Shown: positions 39,267 through 48,821, numbered from the stretch's first letter. The stretch: 64,000 nucleotides of DNA from Chelativorans salis (GCF_025336525.1 NZ_JAOCZP010000003.1:434001-498000); one strand, 5' to 3'. Numbers and translations are program-made. The notes: generated by a model from the sequence alone, not told the origin.

Positions 39267-40199
39267 ATGACGGCAAAAATCTTCATCGACGGCGAACACG
39301 GCACCACCGGCCTGCAAATCCGCACGCGGCTTGCCGAGCGCAAAGACATCGAACTGATCTCCGTGCCCGTGGAGCGGCGCAAGGACAAGGCGGCGCGCGC
39401 GGAGTATCTGAATTCCGCCGACATCGCCATTCTCTGCCTGCCGGACGACGCGGCGCGCGAGAGCGTCTCGCTCATCGAGAACGAGACGACGCGGGTAATC
39501 GACGCCTCCACCGCCCACCGTGTGGCCGACGGCTGGGCTTACGGATTCCCGGAGCTGGATCGCGGCCAAGCGAAGGCAATCGCCGAGGCCAGGCGCGTCG
39601 CCAATCCGGGCTGCTGGCCGCAGGGGCCAATCGCGCTCCTGCGCCCGCTCGTCTCTGCCGGCCTTCTGCCCGCCGACTTTCCCGTCACCGTCAACGGCAT
39701 CTCCGGCTATTCGGGCGGTGGGCGTCAGATGATCGAGGATTACGAGGCCAAGGGCGAGGACGCGCCGGAGTTCCTGCCCTACGCGCTCGGCCTCAACCAC
39801 AAGCACCTGCCGGAACTGCGCGCCTATGCGAAGCTTTCGCGCGATCCGCTGATGCAGCCGGCGGTCGGCAATTTCGCGCAGGGCATGGTCGCCGCCGTGC
39901 CCCTGCAACTCGGCCATCTCGACCGCGTACCGAAGGGCGAGGAGCTCCATGCGGCAATTGCCGACCACTACGCCAGCCTCGAGGAGAGCGTCGTCGAAGT
40001 CGCCCCTCCGGCCGCCATCGAGCGTTCCGCCGATATCGAGCCCGAACATCTCAACGGCACCAACACCATGCGGCTTCACGTCTTTACCAACGACGCCCGC
40101 GCCCAGACGCTGCTTCTGGCCATCTACGACAATCTCGGCAAAGGCGCTTCAGGGGCGGCGGTGCAGAACCTGGATCTGATGCTGCGCGACATCGTCTGA
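39267..40199 (+). CDS. argC: N-acetyl-gamma-glutamyl-phosphate reductase
   Basis: This enzyme of arginine biosynthesis reduces N-acetylglutamyl phosphate to the semialdehyde with NADPH. It is the short type 2 form (310 residues). The N-terminal nucleotide-binding segment is IFIDGEHGTTGLQIRTRL, and the catalytic cysteine is in VANPGCWPQG. GISGYSGGGRQMIEDYE and the His-rich LGLNHKHLPEL follow. Its TGA overlaps the ATG of the next gene by one base. Confidence 0.95.
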   Translation: MTAKIFIDGEHGTTGLQIRTRLAERKDIELISVPVERRKDKAARAEYLNSADIAILCLPDDAARESVSLIENETTRVIDASTAHRVADGWAYGFPELDRGQAKAIAEARRVANPGCWPQGPIALLRPLVSAGLLPADFPVTVNGISGYSGGGRQMIEDYEAKGEDAPEFLPYALGLNHKHLPELRAYAKLSRDPLMQPAVGNFAQGMVAAVPLQLGHLDRVPKGEELHAAIADHYASLEESVVEVAPPAAIERSADIEPEHLNGTNTMRLHVFTNDARAQTLLLAIYDNLGKGASGAAVQNLDLMLRDIV

Positions 40200-41050
40200 T
40201 GGCGGAAATGCGGCCTCCCCCGCCGCCCTTTCGGGAAAACTGGAGCATCGCTTCGGCCGAACTCCTGGCCGATACCGCCACAAGCCGTGTCTGGCAGGTC
40301 CTGCTGCGCGGTGGCGAACATGCCATCGTCAAGGATTTGAAGCCGGTGGGTCTCGAAGACGAGCTCACCGGCATCCTCTTCCTTGAATGGCGCAACGGCG
40401 AAGGCGCTGTTCGCGTGCTCGCCCGAGACGGCCAGCGCATCCTCATGGAGCACGCCGGCCGTCATTCGCTGCTGACGCAGCTGGAAATTGACGGAGACGA
40501 CGCGGCAAGCGAGATCGCAGCGCAAACGATCAACCGCCTGCACCGCAATCTGCATCGTGCCGCGCCCGAGGGCCTACAATCTCTGCACCGGCGGTTCGCG
40601 AGCCTCTTCGCCATCGCCGAAACGGACCGCAAGCACGGTCGGCAGAGCCTTTTCGTCGAAGCGGCATCCCTTGCCGAGCATCTTTTAGCGAACCAGACGC
40701 AGGTCCGCCCCCTGCACGGCGACCTCCACCACGAAAACATCCTGCTTGGCGAGCGCGGCTGGCTTGCCATCGACGCCAAAGGCCTTCTGGGCGAACCTGC
40801 CTACGACGCGGCAAACCTCTTCAACAACCCCTTGGAGCGGATGGATCTGCGCGAAAATCCCGCACGCGCAGCCGCGCTCGCACGGATATTGGCGCGGGCA
40901 CTCGAACACGACGCGACGACCCTTCTGCAATACGGCTTCGCCCACGCCTGCCTCTCGGCCGCCTGGTATACGGAGGGCGGCAACCGGCAGGAAGCGGGAC
41001 GCAGCTTGGCAACGGCCGCTGCCGTTCGCCGGGCTATCAGGGGGAACTAG
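40199..41050 (+). CDS. Aminoglycoside/hydroxyurea-type phosphotransferase family protein
   Basis: A 283-residue protein kinase-fold small-molecule kinase of the APH(6)/hydroxyurea-resistance group. The catalytic loop reads PLHGDLHHENIL and the metal-binding motif that would be DFG/DxD reads WLAIDAKGLLGEPAYDAANL, a signature of this group. The start is coupled to argC through TGATG. Despite the family name, resistance is not implied; many chromosomal members have unknown substrates. The overlap with argC hints at a role connected with arginine or guanidine metabolites, but that is only inference. Confidence 0.82.
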   Translation: MAEMRPPPPPFRENWSIASAELLADTATSRVWQVLLRGGEHAIVKDLKPVGLEDELTGILFLEWRNGEGAVRVLARDGQRILMEHAGRHSLLTQLEIDGDDAASEIAAQTINRLHRNLHRAAPEGLQSLHRRFASLFAIAETDRKHGRQSLFVEAASLAEHLLANQTQVRPLHGDLHHENILLGERGWLAIDAKGLLGEPAYDAANLFNNPLERMDLRENPARAAALARILARALEHDATTLLQYGFAHACLSAAWYTEGGNRQEAGRSLATAAAVRRAIRGN

Positions 41051-41105
41051 GGTCCCCCTGAACGGCACGTTTTACCCGATCCCCCGACCGTGATACGTGG
41101 CTGGA

Positions 41106-41525
41106 ATGGCCATCGAGGTTATTGCGGCAAGCGACGAAAATATCCCCTGGCTGATTGCCAGCGACCGGCACGTGTCCGAGGCGTGGGTCCGTCGTTGCGT
41201 GTCGTTGGGCGAGTATCTGATTGCCAGGCAGGATTCGTCCCCCATCGGATTTCTTCGCTTTAGCTGGTTTTGGGGCACAATCCCCTACATGGACCTGATC
41301 TACGTGCTCCCCGACAACCAACGGCGCGGTGCCGGCACCGCGCTGCTGCAGGTCTGGGAGGAAGCCATGCGTGAACGCGGCGCCCGGCTTTTGATGACCT
41401 CAAGCATGAGCGACGAGCCGGAGCCCCAGGCTTGGCATCGGCGAAACGGCTTCAAAGTGTCCGGTAAGCTGACATTCGGCAACTTGCAGCCGGTGCCGGA
41501 GGTTTTCTTCATAAAACCCCTTTAG
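41106..41525 (+). CDS. GNAT-family N-acetyltransferase
   Basis: A protein of about 139 residues with a single GNAT domain. The acetyl-CoA-binding motif A is visible as DLIYVLPDNQRRGAGTALLQ, and the closing motif B includes WHRRNGFKVSGK. The ATG at 41106 is preferred, but a GTG three codons earlier (41097) is possible because neither has a strong ribosome-binding site. The substrate is unknown. Confidence 0.8.
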   Translation: MAIEVIAASDENIPWLIASDRHVSEAWVRRCVSLGEYLIARQDSSPIGFLRFSWFWGTIPYMDLIYVLPDNQRRGAGTALLQVWEEAMRERGARLLMTSSMSDEPEPQAWHRRNGFKVSGKLTFGNLQPVPEVFFIKPL

Positions 41526-41564
41526 GTGCTGACCATGCACCCGGTAACAGACGGCGTGTCCCGG

Positions 41565-42659
41565 CTATCGCACTCCCGCCATCTCGCTCGGCAGAGGATA
41601 GGCGCCCTTGGCGGCGCGCCAGTGCGCCGTTGCAAATCCCAGCACGATAAGGGCCACACCCTGGTGGGCGAGCGCCCATCCGAGGGGTACGACCATAAGC
41701 AGCGTGGCGATGCCGATCGCCGCCTGGACGAGGACGATGAGGACGAGGACGATGGCCCGCCGGGCATGCGTCGAGCCGGGGTCGGCGCGCCAGGCGGCGA
41801 TTGCGTGCCAGACGGCGAGCGCCAGCAGCGTGTAGGCGCCGAGGCGGTGGAGGAACTGCACGGTCTTCGGGTTCTCGAACAGATTGATCCAGGCCGGCGT
41901 CTGGACGAAGAGCCCGCCGGGCACCAGCGCACCGTCCATCAGCGGCCAGGTGTTGTAGGTCATGCCGGCATTGAGCCCGGCGACCAGCCCACCGATATAG
42001 ATCTGCGCCAGCACGGCGACCACCAGCCACCCGGCGAAGCGCCGCGTTCCCTCATAGGCCGGCCCGGCGCTGTGCGGCGCCAGTCCGCGCGCCACTGCCA
42101 TGGTGGCGACGAAGATGATGCAGGCGATGGTAAGGTGCGTGGCGAGCCGGTATTGGCTGACATCGGTTCGTTCGACCAGGCCGGATGCCACCATCCACCA
42201 GCCGATGGCACCCTGCAGGCCGCCGAGCGCCAGGATGCCGAGGAGCTTCGGCTTCAGGTGGCTCTCCAGCCGCCCCGTCAGCCAGAAGAAGGCAAGCGGC
42301 AAGGCGAAGACGAAACCGACACCGCGCGCCAGCAACCGGTGCGCCCACTCCCACCAGAAGATCACCTTGAATTCGTGGAGGCTCATGCCCCGGTTGATTT
42401 GTTCGTACTGGGGAATCCGCTGGTATTTCGCAAATTCTTCCGCCCACTCGGCTTCGCCGAGCGGCGGGATGACGCCGTGGATGGGTTTCCATTCGGTGAT
42501 CGACAGGCCGGACTCGGTCAACCGCGTCGCCCCGCCAACCAGCACCAGCGCGAACAGCGTCACGACCACGGCATAAAGCCACACGCGCACCCAGAGCCTG
42601 TTGCGGCGTTCGCTGACGGCGCTTACGGCAGGAGCGCCCAGATCCGTGGTGGCTGCCAT
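41565..42659 (-). CDS. ctaA: Haem A synthase (CtaA/Cox15)
   Basis: This membrane enzyme oxidises haem O to haem A for cytochrome c oxidase. The 364-residue protein has about eight helices in two four-helix repeats. Conserved segments are [21 protein letters not shown], the histidine-bearing [24 protein letters not shown] and [12 protein letters not shown]. The long insert between helices 1 and 2 marks the alphaproteobacterial/mitochondrial Cox15 type. The start at 42659 ([15 protein letters not shown]) was chosen over upstream in-frame codons with no membrane or conserved sequence. Confidence 0.94.
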   Translation of the reverse strand: MAATTDLGAPAVSAVSERRNRLWVRVWLYAVVVTLFALVLVGGATRLTESGLSITEWKPIHGVIPPLGEAEWAEEFAKYQRIPQYEQINRGMSLHEFKVIFWWEWAHRLLARGVGFVFALPLAFFWLTGRLESHLKPKLLGILALGGLQGAIGWWMVASGLVERTDVSQYRLATHLTIACIIFVATMAVARGLAPHSAGPAYEGTRRFAGWLVVAVLAQIYIGGLVAGLNAGMTYNTWPLMDGALVPGGLFVQTPAWINLFENPKTVQFLHRLGAYTLLALAVWHAIAAWRADPGSTHARRAIVLVLIVLVQAAIGIATLLMVVPLGWALAHQGVALIVLGFATAHWRAAKGAYPLPSEMAGVR

Positions 42660-42812
42660 CTCGTTGTCCAATCGGAAATCAAGCGTGTAGGTGCCGCAAA
42701 GCCGCCTGGCTTGCAAGCCTGCCCGCGGCGACATGCGGTCGCGCCGATGCGGCATTATTGGCCTGTCGGGCGACCGCCGTTTGCGCTATGCAGCGCCCAA
42801 GAGGATTTCATA

Positions 42813-43031
42813 ATGCCTGTACGCCTGAGAAAATTCGTCGGCATGGTGGCCTTGGTGGCGCTGGTCATTGTCTATGCCATCGTCTCCACGGCGGTCGCCG
42901 TGGCGCAGCTTGCCGACAAGAGCGCGCTGGTGCACCTGATCTATTATCTGGTGACAGGGCTTCTATGGATTCTACCGGCCATGCTTCTGGTCAAATGGAT
43001 GGAAGGAAAGCCGCGGCACCCGGTGGATTGA
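42813..43031 (+). CDS. DUF2842 small membrane protein
   Basis: A 72-residue protein with two membrane helices (about residues 8-30 and 40-60) and a basic N-terminus MPVRLRKFVG. The ending LLVKWMEGKP with a preceding LLWILPAM is typical of the DUF2842 family of alphaproteobacteria. GAGG lies 8 bases upstream of the ATG. It is divergent from ctaA, a neighbour relation that may be functional (oxidase assembly), though no role is known. Confidence 0.85.
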   Translation: MPVRLRKFVGMVALVALVIVYAIVSTAVAVAQLADKSALVHLIYYLVTGLLWILPAMLLVKWMEGKPRHPVD

Positions 43032-43104
43032 CGTTCCTCCCGTCGAGCTTTGATTCACCTTTTGCCGGTAAGGTGCGGGAAAATACGCAAAATCAGGCTT
43101 CGTC

Positions 43105-44295
43105 ATGGTGGACGCCGCATCCTTTTCCAAGCAGGAAACGCCGCACGCCGAAAGTTCGGCCGCGACTGCCCGTTCGGCCTTCTCGGCGCGCATATTGCCT
43201 GCAGACGGAGCGGCGCTCGAAGCCTATTCCGCCTTCTGCGCAGATACCGTCCATTCGCCCACCCAGAGCCCGCTGTGGACGGCCGCGTGGCTTGAGGACA
43301 CCGGTGAGGACGGGCTGATCGCCCTCCTCCAGCAGAACGGCCGTCCGGCAATGGCGCTGGCCCTGGAAATCCAGCGCAAAGGTCCCTTCCGCATGGCACG
43401 TTTCGCCGGCGGTTCGCATGCCAATGGCAACTTCCCGGCGCTCGGTCCCGCCTTCGATGCCGCGGATGCGGGAATGATGGCGCTGGTGGCGGCAATCCGC
43501 GAGGCCCGGCCGGATATCGACATGCTGTCGCTCGAGCGGCAGCGGAAGACCTTCGAAGGCCGAGCGAACCCCACGCTTGCCCTTCCCCACACCACGAGCC
43601 CCAACATCGCGCTCGCCGCCGATCTTTCAGGCGGGTTCGACCAGGTGCTCGAGAACAGCGGCAAACGAAAGCGTAAGAAGCACCGCGCCCAGGCGCGCAA
43701 GTTCGAGGCAGCGGGAGGCTACCGCCGAGTCGAAGCGCGCAGTGTGGAGGAGGTGGACGCCCTTCTCGACAGGTTCTTCACGCTGAAACGCGCGCGCTTT
43801 GCCGAAATGGGAATAGCCGATGTCTTCGCCGCGCCGGAAGTGCGGGCCCGCTGGCGGACCCTTTTCCTGGCGGCCCTAGGCCAGGCGGTGCCGCCTTTCG
43901 TGCTGCACGGGCTGGAGGTGGGCGGAATCCCGCGCGCCATTACCGGCTCCAGTCGTACTCGCGACAGCATCATCTGCGAGTTCAACGCCTTCGCACGGGA
44001 TGAGCTCGTCGCCTTCAGCCCCGGCGAATTCCTCTTCTACGAGAACATCCAAGCCGCTTGTGCGGAAGGTCTCGCCGTCTACGACCTCAGTGTCGGCGAC
44101 GAGCCCTACAAGCGGCTGTGGTGCGGCATGGAAACCAGCCATGCAGACGTCTTCGCCGGCCTCACACTTAAGGGTAAGCTGCTCGCGGCAGGCTACCGCG
44201 CACTCGTGCGGCTGAAACGCGCTGTCAAGAACGACCCCGCCGCGGCAAAACTGGCCCAGCAACTGCGCAGGATCGCGCGAGGGCGGTCCGACTGA
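43105..44295 (+). CDS. FemAB/CelD-like acyltransferase (GNAT fold)
   Basis: A 396-residue protein of the double-GNAT 'cellulose biosynthesis CelD/BcsL' family. The N-terminal half has SPTQSPLWTAAWLED and the C-terminal half has the acetyltransferase-6 segment DSIICEFNAFARDELVAFSPGEFLFY followed by YDLSVGDEPYKRLWC. Family members modify cell-envelope polysaccharides or peptidoglycan, so its place next to the exopolysaccharide genes is suggestive. No membrane helix was seen. The exact acceptor is unknown. Confidence 0.82.
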   Translation: MVDAASFSKQETPHAESSAATARSAFSARILPADGAALEAYSAFCADTVHSPTQSPLWTAAWLEDTGEDGLIALLQQNGRPAMALALEIQRKGPFRMARFAGGSHANGNFPALGPAFDAADAGMMALVAAIREARPDIDMLSLERQRKTFEGRANPTLALPHTTSPNIALAADLSGGFDQVLENSGKRKRKKHRAQARKFEAAGGYRRVEARSVEEVDALLDRFFTLKRARFAEMGIADVFAAPEVRARWRTLFLAALGQAVPPFVLHGLEVGGIPRAITGSSRTRDSIICEFNAFARDELVAFSPGEFLFYENIQAACAEGLAVYDLSVGDEPYKRLWCGMETSHADVFAGLTLKGKLLAAGYRALVRLKRAVKNDPAAAKLAQQLRRIARGRSD

Positions 44296-44309
44296 CGAAA
44301 GTTTTGCCG

Positions 44310-44339
44310 GAGCAATTCCGCAAACGATGATCCGATCTA
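44310..44339. repeat. Truncated RIME-like repeat
   Basis: GAGCAATTCC is joined directly to GCAAACGATGATCCGATCT. These are the two ends of the element seen in full at 7504-7605, in the opposite orientation, with the ~70-base middle missing. The last bases contribute the stop codon of the neighbouring monooxygenase-like gene. Confidence 0.5.
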
Positions 44340-44648
44340 AGCAGATCGATCCCACACGACAGTCGTCGGCGTGTAGTGGCGCATCTCCGCGATCTCGCCG
44401 ATGAACGGGCGGATGAGCGCCAGAAAAGGCGGAAAATTGGGGCCGGTCCGAAAGCCCTTCATATGCGCTTCCACCGATGTCCAGAGGATGCGGAGCGTGA
44501 CGTTCGAGGCCTCTTCGTCGCACTGGGCAAGCTCGTAGCCGAGGCATTCCGGCGCGGCGCGCAAATGGGCTCCCGCCTCCTCATAGGCCTTGCGCAGTTC
44601 CTCGGGCGAGTGGTCCTTCAAGACATAACGAATGTATTCGACGATCAT
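44337..44648 (-). CDS. Antibiotic biosynthesis monooxygenase (ABM)-like protein
   Basis: A 103-residue dimeric alpha-beta-barrel (ABM/YgiN-like) protein starting MIVEYIRYVLKDHSPEELRKA. It has the usual histidine/tyrosine-poor core and the WTSVEAHMKGFRTGPNFPPF segment. Members range from quinol monooxygenases to haem-degrading enzymes, and the activity here is not predictable. Its stop codon TAG (44339-44337) falls in a truncated RIME-like repeat. Confidence 0.8.
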   Translation of the reverse strand: MIVEYIRYVLKDHSPEELRKAYEEAGAHLRAAPECLGYELAQCDEEASNVTLRILWTSVEAHMKGFRTGPNFPPFLALIRPFIGEIAEMRHYTPTTVVWDRSA

Positions 44649-44727
44649 GCCTTCACTCCTCGAAGCGGTGAATTGGGCCCGAGGGTAGCCGACGAGACGA
44701 CCGCCCGCTATGGGGCAGCTCTGTTCC

Positions 44728-46803
44728 TCAGGCCACGTCGCGGCCGGGAGGGGCGGACGGGGAAATGTAGCCTGTTGGCGTCACCAGAAGTGGCGTGCCG
44801 AAGCCCTCTTCCTGCAAATCCGATGCGGTGGCGACGATGCTCTCTTCCTTCGGGTCGAGAACGCTCACAAGCACCTGAGTGTCCTCGTCCATAAGGCGCT
44901 CGATCGCCGGTGCATCGGCGGCACCGCACTCGGCGATCACCAGGTCGTAGGCGGTGGTCAGCGAGTTCATGATGATGGGAAGACGGTCGATGCCGCGCAT
45001 GGCGCGGTCGGGCGCGGCCGTGCCGATGGGAATGACGTGGCACGCCGAATAGAGGTCGGCATGGATAACGTCGGCGAACTGCGCCTCGGCCGCCAGCAGG
45101 TTGGTGATGCCGGGATAGACCTTGCTTTCCAGCGTCGGCCATGAAACGGCACCGGAAGCCGTCAGGTCCAGGAGCAGAACGCGCAGCCCCGCGTCAGCGA
45201 CCTCGCGCGCGACGAGAACGGCCGTCGCGGCGGCCTCATCGCCCTCGGGCGAAACGAAGATGGCGCGCGCCACGCCGGTTGAGATCAGCGCTTCGGCGGC
45301 GGCCTCGACATTCACCTCACCGAGGCTGCCGATGGCTGGTGCGGGCGGCTCTTCTTCCGCCGTGACCGGCATCTGCACCTGAGGCACTGGCTCGATGTCG
45401 CCTGTGGCCGGTCGCAGGGCGCGGCCGCTGAAGAGCTCCTGCAGCAAGACCACGATGCCCATCAGGAGGAGAGATCCGGCGAAGGCGGCAAGCGTGATGG
45501 GCAGGATCTTCGGGAAATAAGGTTCGGACGGCGTAATGGCGCGCGAGAAGATGCGCGCATCCACCGGCAGATAGTTGCGATCGCCACGGGCGGCCGCCTC
45601 ACGGTAGCGTGTGAGATAGGATTCCAGAAGCTGGCGCTGGGCGGTGGCCTCGCGCTCCAGCGCACGCAGTTCCACCTGCTCCTCGTCGGCGCGCGCCGAT
45701 TCGGCCTTCAGCGTGTTGAGATCGGCGGTCAGTTCGCGCTCGCGCAGGCGTGCCATTTCAGCCTCCTGCTCCAGCCCTTCCAGCACCTTGCGCGCCTCGA
45801 TGCGGATCTGCGAGTCGAGATCGGCAAGCTGGGACTGCAGCGCCTTAATGCGCGGGTGGTTGTCCAGAAGCGTCGTCGACAGGTCGGCGATCTGCGCCCT
45901 GAGCTCCACCTGCCGCTCGCGCAGCCGCTGTATGAGGTTCGAGGCCAGCACCTCCGGGACGGACTCCAGCGCCGCACCCTGCTCTATGGCGGCGCGCACC
46001 GTCTGGCCCCTGGCTTCGGCCGCCGAGCGGTTGGCGCGCACCCGCGACAGTTCGCTCGACAGTTCGGACAGTTGCTGCGTGGCGAGCACGGTGTTGTTCT
46101 GGCCGATCAAAAGGTCCGAGCGGGCGCGGAACTCGGCAACCCGCGCCTCCGCCTCCTTCACGCGGTCGCGCAGGTCGGCGATCTCCGGCTCCAGCCATTC
46201 CGTGGCGTTCTCGTTGGACTCCGCTTTCGCCGCGCGCTGGCTCGCCACATAGGCGTCGGCGATAGCATTGGGCACGCGCGCCGCCAGCTCCGGATCCTCC
46301 GAGGAAAAGCGGATGACGATGACGCGGGAATTTTCGACGCGGTAGACCTCGAGCTTCTCACGGAAGGTGTCGAGCACCCGCTCCTCCGGCGGAATGGCGC
46401 CGACGTCTCTTTTGAGACCGACGATCACAAGCACCCGGTCGAGGAGCGACTGCTCGTTCGCCTCGAACTCCTCGCGGCTGGCAAGATCGAGTTCCCGCGC
46501 CACCTGCGTCAGGATCTGCGTGGACGATATAACCTCGACCTGGCTGGCTACGCTCTCACCGTCCAATGACTCCCGCTCGCCGGCATCGGCGGACTGCGGG
46601 CGCGTGTAGATCGATTCGCGAACCTCAATGAGCACCCTCGTCTCGGCGCGATAGCGCGGCGTGGCCATCACCGCGAGCATGAAGGCGATCGCAGTTATCG
46701 CAAGCGCGAAAAAGGCGATGCGCCGCCATTTGTGCCTGAGGCTCGCGAACAAATGGCCGAGGTCGACGTCCACGTCGTTCGCCATTTTCTCACCGCTGGT
46801 CAT
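44728..46803 (-). CDS. Exopolysaccharide co-polymerase (Wzz/ExoP-like) with degenerate kinase domain
   Basis: A ~691-residue inner-membrane protein. It has two membrane helices, near residue 30 (FFALAITAIAFMLAVMAT) and near residue 430 (LPITLAAFAGSLLLMGIVVL). The periplasmic part between them is a Wzz domain with long coiled coils. The C-terminal BY-kinase-like domain lacks Walker A: where GxxGKS should be, it reads SPEGDEAAATAV, and Walker A' is reduced to VLLLDLTASG. The C-terminus has no tyrosine cluster. It probably sets chain length but cannot be a kinase. The start is set at 46803 (GGAG 8 bases upstream); 46785 is an alternative. Confidence 0.87.
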   Translation of the reverse strand: MTSGEKMANDVDVDLGHLFASLRHKWRRIAFFALAITAIAFMLAVMATPRYRAETRVLIEVRESIYTRPQSADAGERESLDGESVASQVEVISSTQILTQVARELDLASREEFEANEQSLLDRVLVIVGLKRDVGAIPPEERVLDTFREKLEVYRVENSRVIVIRFSSEDPELAARVPNAIADAYVASQRAAKAESNENATEWLEPEIADLRDRVKEAEARVAEFRARSDLLIGQNNTVLATQQLSELSSELSRVRANRSAAEARGQTVRAAIEQGAALESVPEVLASNLIQRLRERQVELRAQIADLSTTLLDNHPRIKALQSQLADLDSQIRIEARKVLEGLEQEAEMARLRERELTADLNTLKAESARADEEQVELRALEREATAQRQLLESYLTRYREAAARGDRNYLPVDARIFSRAITPSEPYFPKILPITLAAFAGSLLLMGIVVLLQELFSGRALRPATGDIEPVPQVQMPVTAEEEPPAPAIGSLGEVNVEAAAEALISTGVARAIFVSPEGDEAAATAVLVAREVADAGLRVLLLDLTASGAVSWPTLESKVYPGITNLLAAEAQFADVIHADLYSACHVIPIGTAAPDRAMRGIDRLPIIMNSLTTAYDLVIAECGAADAPAIERLMDEDTQVLVSVLDPKEESIVATASDLQEEGFGTPLLVTPTGYISPSAPPGRDVA

Positions 46804-46994
46804 TGCGCCCACTCCAGACTCTTCCCGCGCGAAGGTAAACGCACATGGTAACCAGGGGGTTAATCGCGCACGGTCGCCGTATAAGCCCATAACCGGGCGC
46901 TTAACCCTGCATTAACCCTGATGGGCCAATAACCGGGCGAGTTTATGAAGCTCTGGCGCATCGGGGGCTCCGGCAGAGAAGTGTGTATCCGGCC

Positions 46995-47558
46995 ATGAAA
47001 CATCCGATTCCATTCCTCCTCGGGCTTGCGGCAAGCGTTGCTGTTGCAGGCTGTTCGGGCTACCGCCCTGCCCCGCCGGCCTTTCACGAGGCGCTCTACC
47101 AGCCCTATGTGATGGATGCGGGCGACCAGTTGCGCGTCACCGTCTTCGACCAGGCGAACCTCAGCAACACCTACAGCGTCGACCAGGCGGGCTACATCTC
47201 CTTTCCGCTGGTCGGCTCGGTGCCCGCGCGCGGCCGTACAGCCAATCAGATCGAACAGCAGCTCGCCCAAAAGCTGCGCCAGGGTTACCTGCGCGATCCC
47301 GATGTGACGGTCGAGGTCGACCGATACCGGCCGATCTTCATCATGGGCGAAGTGGGCGCTCCGGGGCAATATTCCTACGTGCCGGGTATGACCATACAGA
47401 AGGCGGTCGCGGCAGCCGGGGGCTTCACCCCGCGCGCCAACCAGGCGTTGGTGGACGTCACCCGTCAGATCAATGGCGAGATCCTGACCGGCCGCGTCGT
47501 CACGTCCGATCCGCTGCTTCCCGGCGACACGGTCTACGTGCGCGAACGACTGTTCTGA
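46995..47558 (+). CDS. Polysaccharide export lipoprotein (short Wza type)
   Basis: A 187-residue outer-membrane lipoprotein. The signal peptide MKHPIPFLLGLAASVAV ends in lipobox VAGC. Then comes a PES domain (MDAGDQLRVTVFDQANLSNTY) and one SLBB domain (FIMGEVGAPGQYSYVPGMTI). E. coli Wza is about twice as long; the short form, lacking the C-terminal pore helix, is common in alphaproteobacteria and may need another pore. It is divergent from the co-polymerase gene, with 191 bases between them. The ATG at 46995 is chosen over a GTG four codons earlier. Confidence 0.9.
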   Translation: MKHPIPFLLGLAASVAVAGCSGYRPAPPAFHEALYQPYVMDAGDQLRVTVFDQANLSNTYSVDQAGYISFPLVGSVPARGRTANQIEQQLAQKLRQGYLRDPDVTVEVDRYRPIFIMGEVGAPGQYSYVPGMTIQKAVAAAGGFTPRANQALVDVTRQINGEILTGRVVTSDPLLPGDTVYVRERLF

Positions 47559-47580
47559 TCGTGGCGGCGTCTGGCGTCCG

Positions 47581-48711
47581 GTGACCCACCACCTGCGCAT
47601 CGTGCACTGCTTCCGCTCGCCGGTCGGCGGCATCTTCCGCCATGTGCGGGACTTATGCGAGGCGCAGGTCGCCGCCGGCCACGAAGTCGGCATCGTGTGC
47701 GATTCCACCACCGGCGGCGCCTTCGAGGATCGGCTCTTCGCCGAGATCCGGGATATCCTGGCGCTCGGCGTGACACGTACGCCGATACAGCGCCACATCG
47801 GCCCCGGCGACCTCGGCGCGGCCTTGCGGTCGCTGAGGATCGTCCGCCGCTTGCGGCCGGACATCCTGCATGGGCACGGTGCCAAGGGCGGCGCCTATGC
47901 GCGGCTTTTCGGCACCGCAATGCGCCTCAGCCGCCGCCCGGTCGCTCGCCTCTATTCGCCCCATGGCGGCAGTCTGCACTACGACGCGGAGACGCTGGCC
48001 GGCCGCTTCTTCTTCGCGCTCGAAGGGCTGATGGAGCGGCTCACAGACCAGATCCTGTTCGTCTCGGATTACGAACGGCGCGCCTATAAACAAAAGATCG
48101 GCGTCCCGCGCGCGCCTACAAGCCTCGTCTATAACGGGCTGCGTGCCGAGGAGTTCGCCCCCGTCGCCGATGTGCCGGAAGCAGCAGACTTCGTCTATAT
48201 CGGCATGATGCGCGACCTCAAGGGGCCCGACCTCTTCATCGATGCCCTCAAGGCGACGGAAGAACAGACCGGGCGGACGCTTTCGGCCGTGATGGTGGGC
48301 GACGGCGACGGGCGCGACAGATATGCCGCCCAGGCGGGCGCGCTCGGCTTTTCAAATAGGGTCACCTTCCGCCCGGCGATGCCGGTGCGCCAGGCCTTCG
48401 CCCTCGGCCGCACCATGGTGGTGCCGTCTCGGGCAGAGGCCATGCCCTATATCGTCCTGGAGGCGCTTGCGGCCGGAAAACCCCTCGTCGCCACCGCCGT
48501 CGGCGGCATCCCGGAGATTTTGGGCAAGGACTCGCCCGCATTATGCGCCCCCGCCACCGCCGCGCTCGCCGCGAAGATGGCAACCGTGCTCGCCGATGAG
48601 GCTGCCTACCGGTGCAACATGCCGTCGCGGGAGGAACTGAAGGCCCGCTTCGGCGTCGACGTCATGACCGGCAGGATCGAGGCGATCTACCGCGAGACGC
48701 TTGGGGGCTGA
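47581..48711 (+). CDS. GT4-family glycosyltransferase
   Basis: A 376-residue GT-B-fold enzyme transferring a sugar from a nucleotide donor. The N-terminal acceptor domain has HCFRSPVGGIFRHVRDL and ILHGHGAKGGAYARL. The donor domain has YNGLRAEEFAP and the E-x7-E motif in SRAEAMPYIVLEALAAGKPL. The GTG start at 47581 has no clear ribosome-binding site, so coupling to the wza-like gene 22 bases upstream is likely. It is the only conventional glycosyltransferase of the locus. Confidence 0.88.
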   Translation: MTHHLRIVHCFRSPVGGIFRHVRDLCEAQVAAGHEVGIVCDSTTGGAFEDRLFAEIRDILALGVTRTPIQRHIGPGDLGAALRSLRIVRRLRPDILHGHGAKGGAYARLFGTAMRLSRRPVARLYSPHGGSLHYDAETLAGRFFFALEGLMERLTDQILFVSDYERRAYKQKIGVPRAPTSLVYNGLRAEEFAPVADVPEAADFVYIGMMRDLKGPDLFIDALKATEEQTGRTLSAVMVGDGDGRDRYAAQAGALGFSNRVTFRPAMPVRQAFALGRTMVVPSRAEAMPYIVLEALAAGKPLVATAVGGIPEILGKDSPALCAPATAALAAKMATVLADEAAYRCNMPSREELKARFGVDVMTGRIEAIYRETLGG

Positions 48712-48821
48712 GGGGTCAGATCCCCGCCCCCGCAAGCCAATCCGCCAATCCTTCAACAATAGCAAAGCACATCAAGGGAATCTTAGGGCCCTCGGTGTTA
48801 TTGCCCTATAAACCGGTTGTT

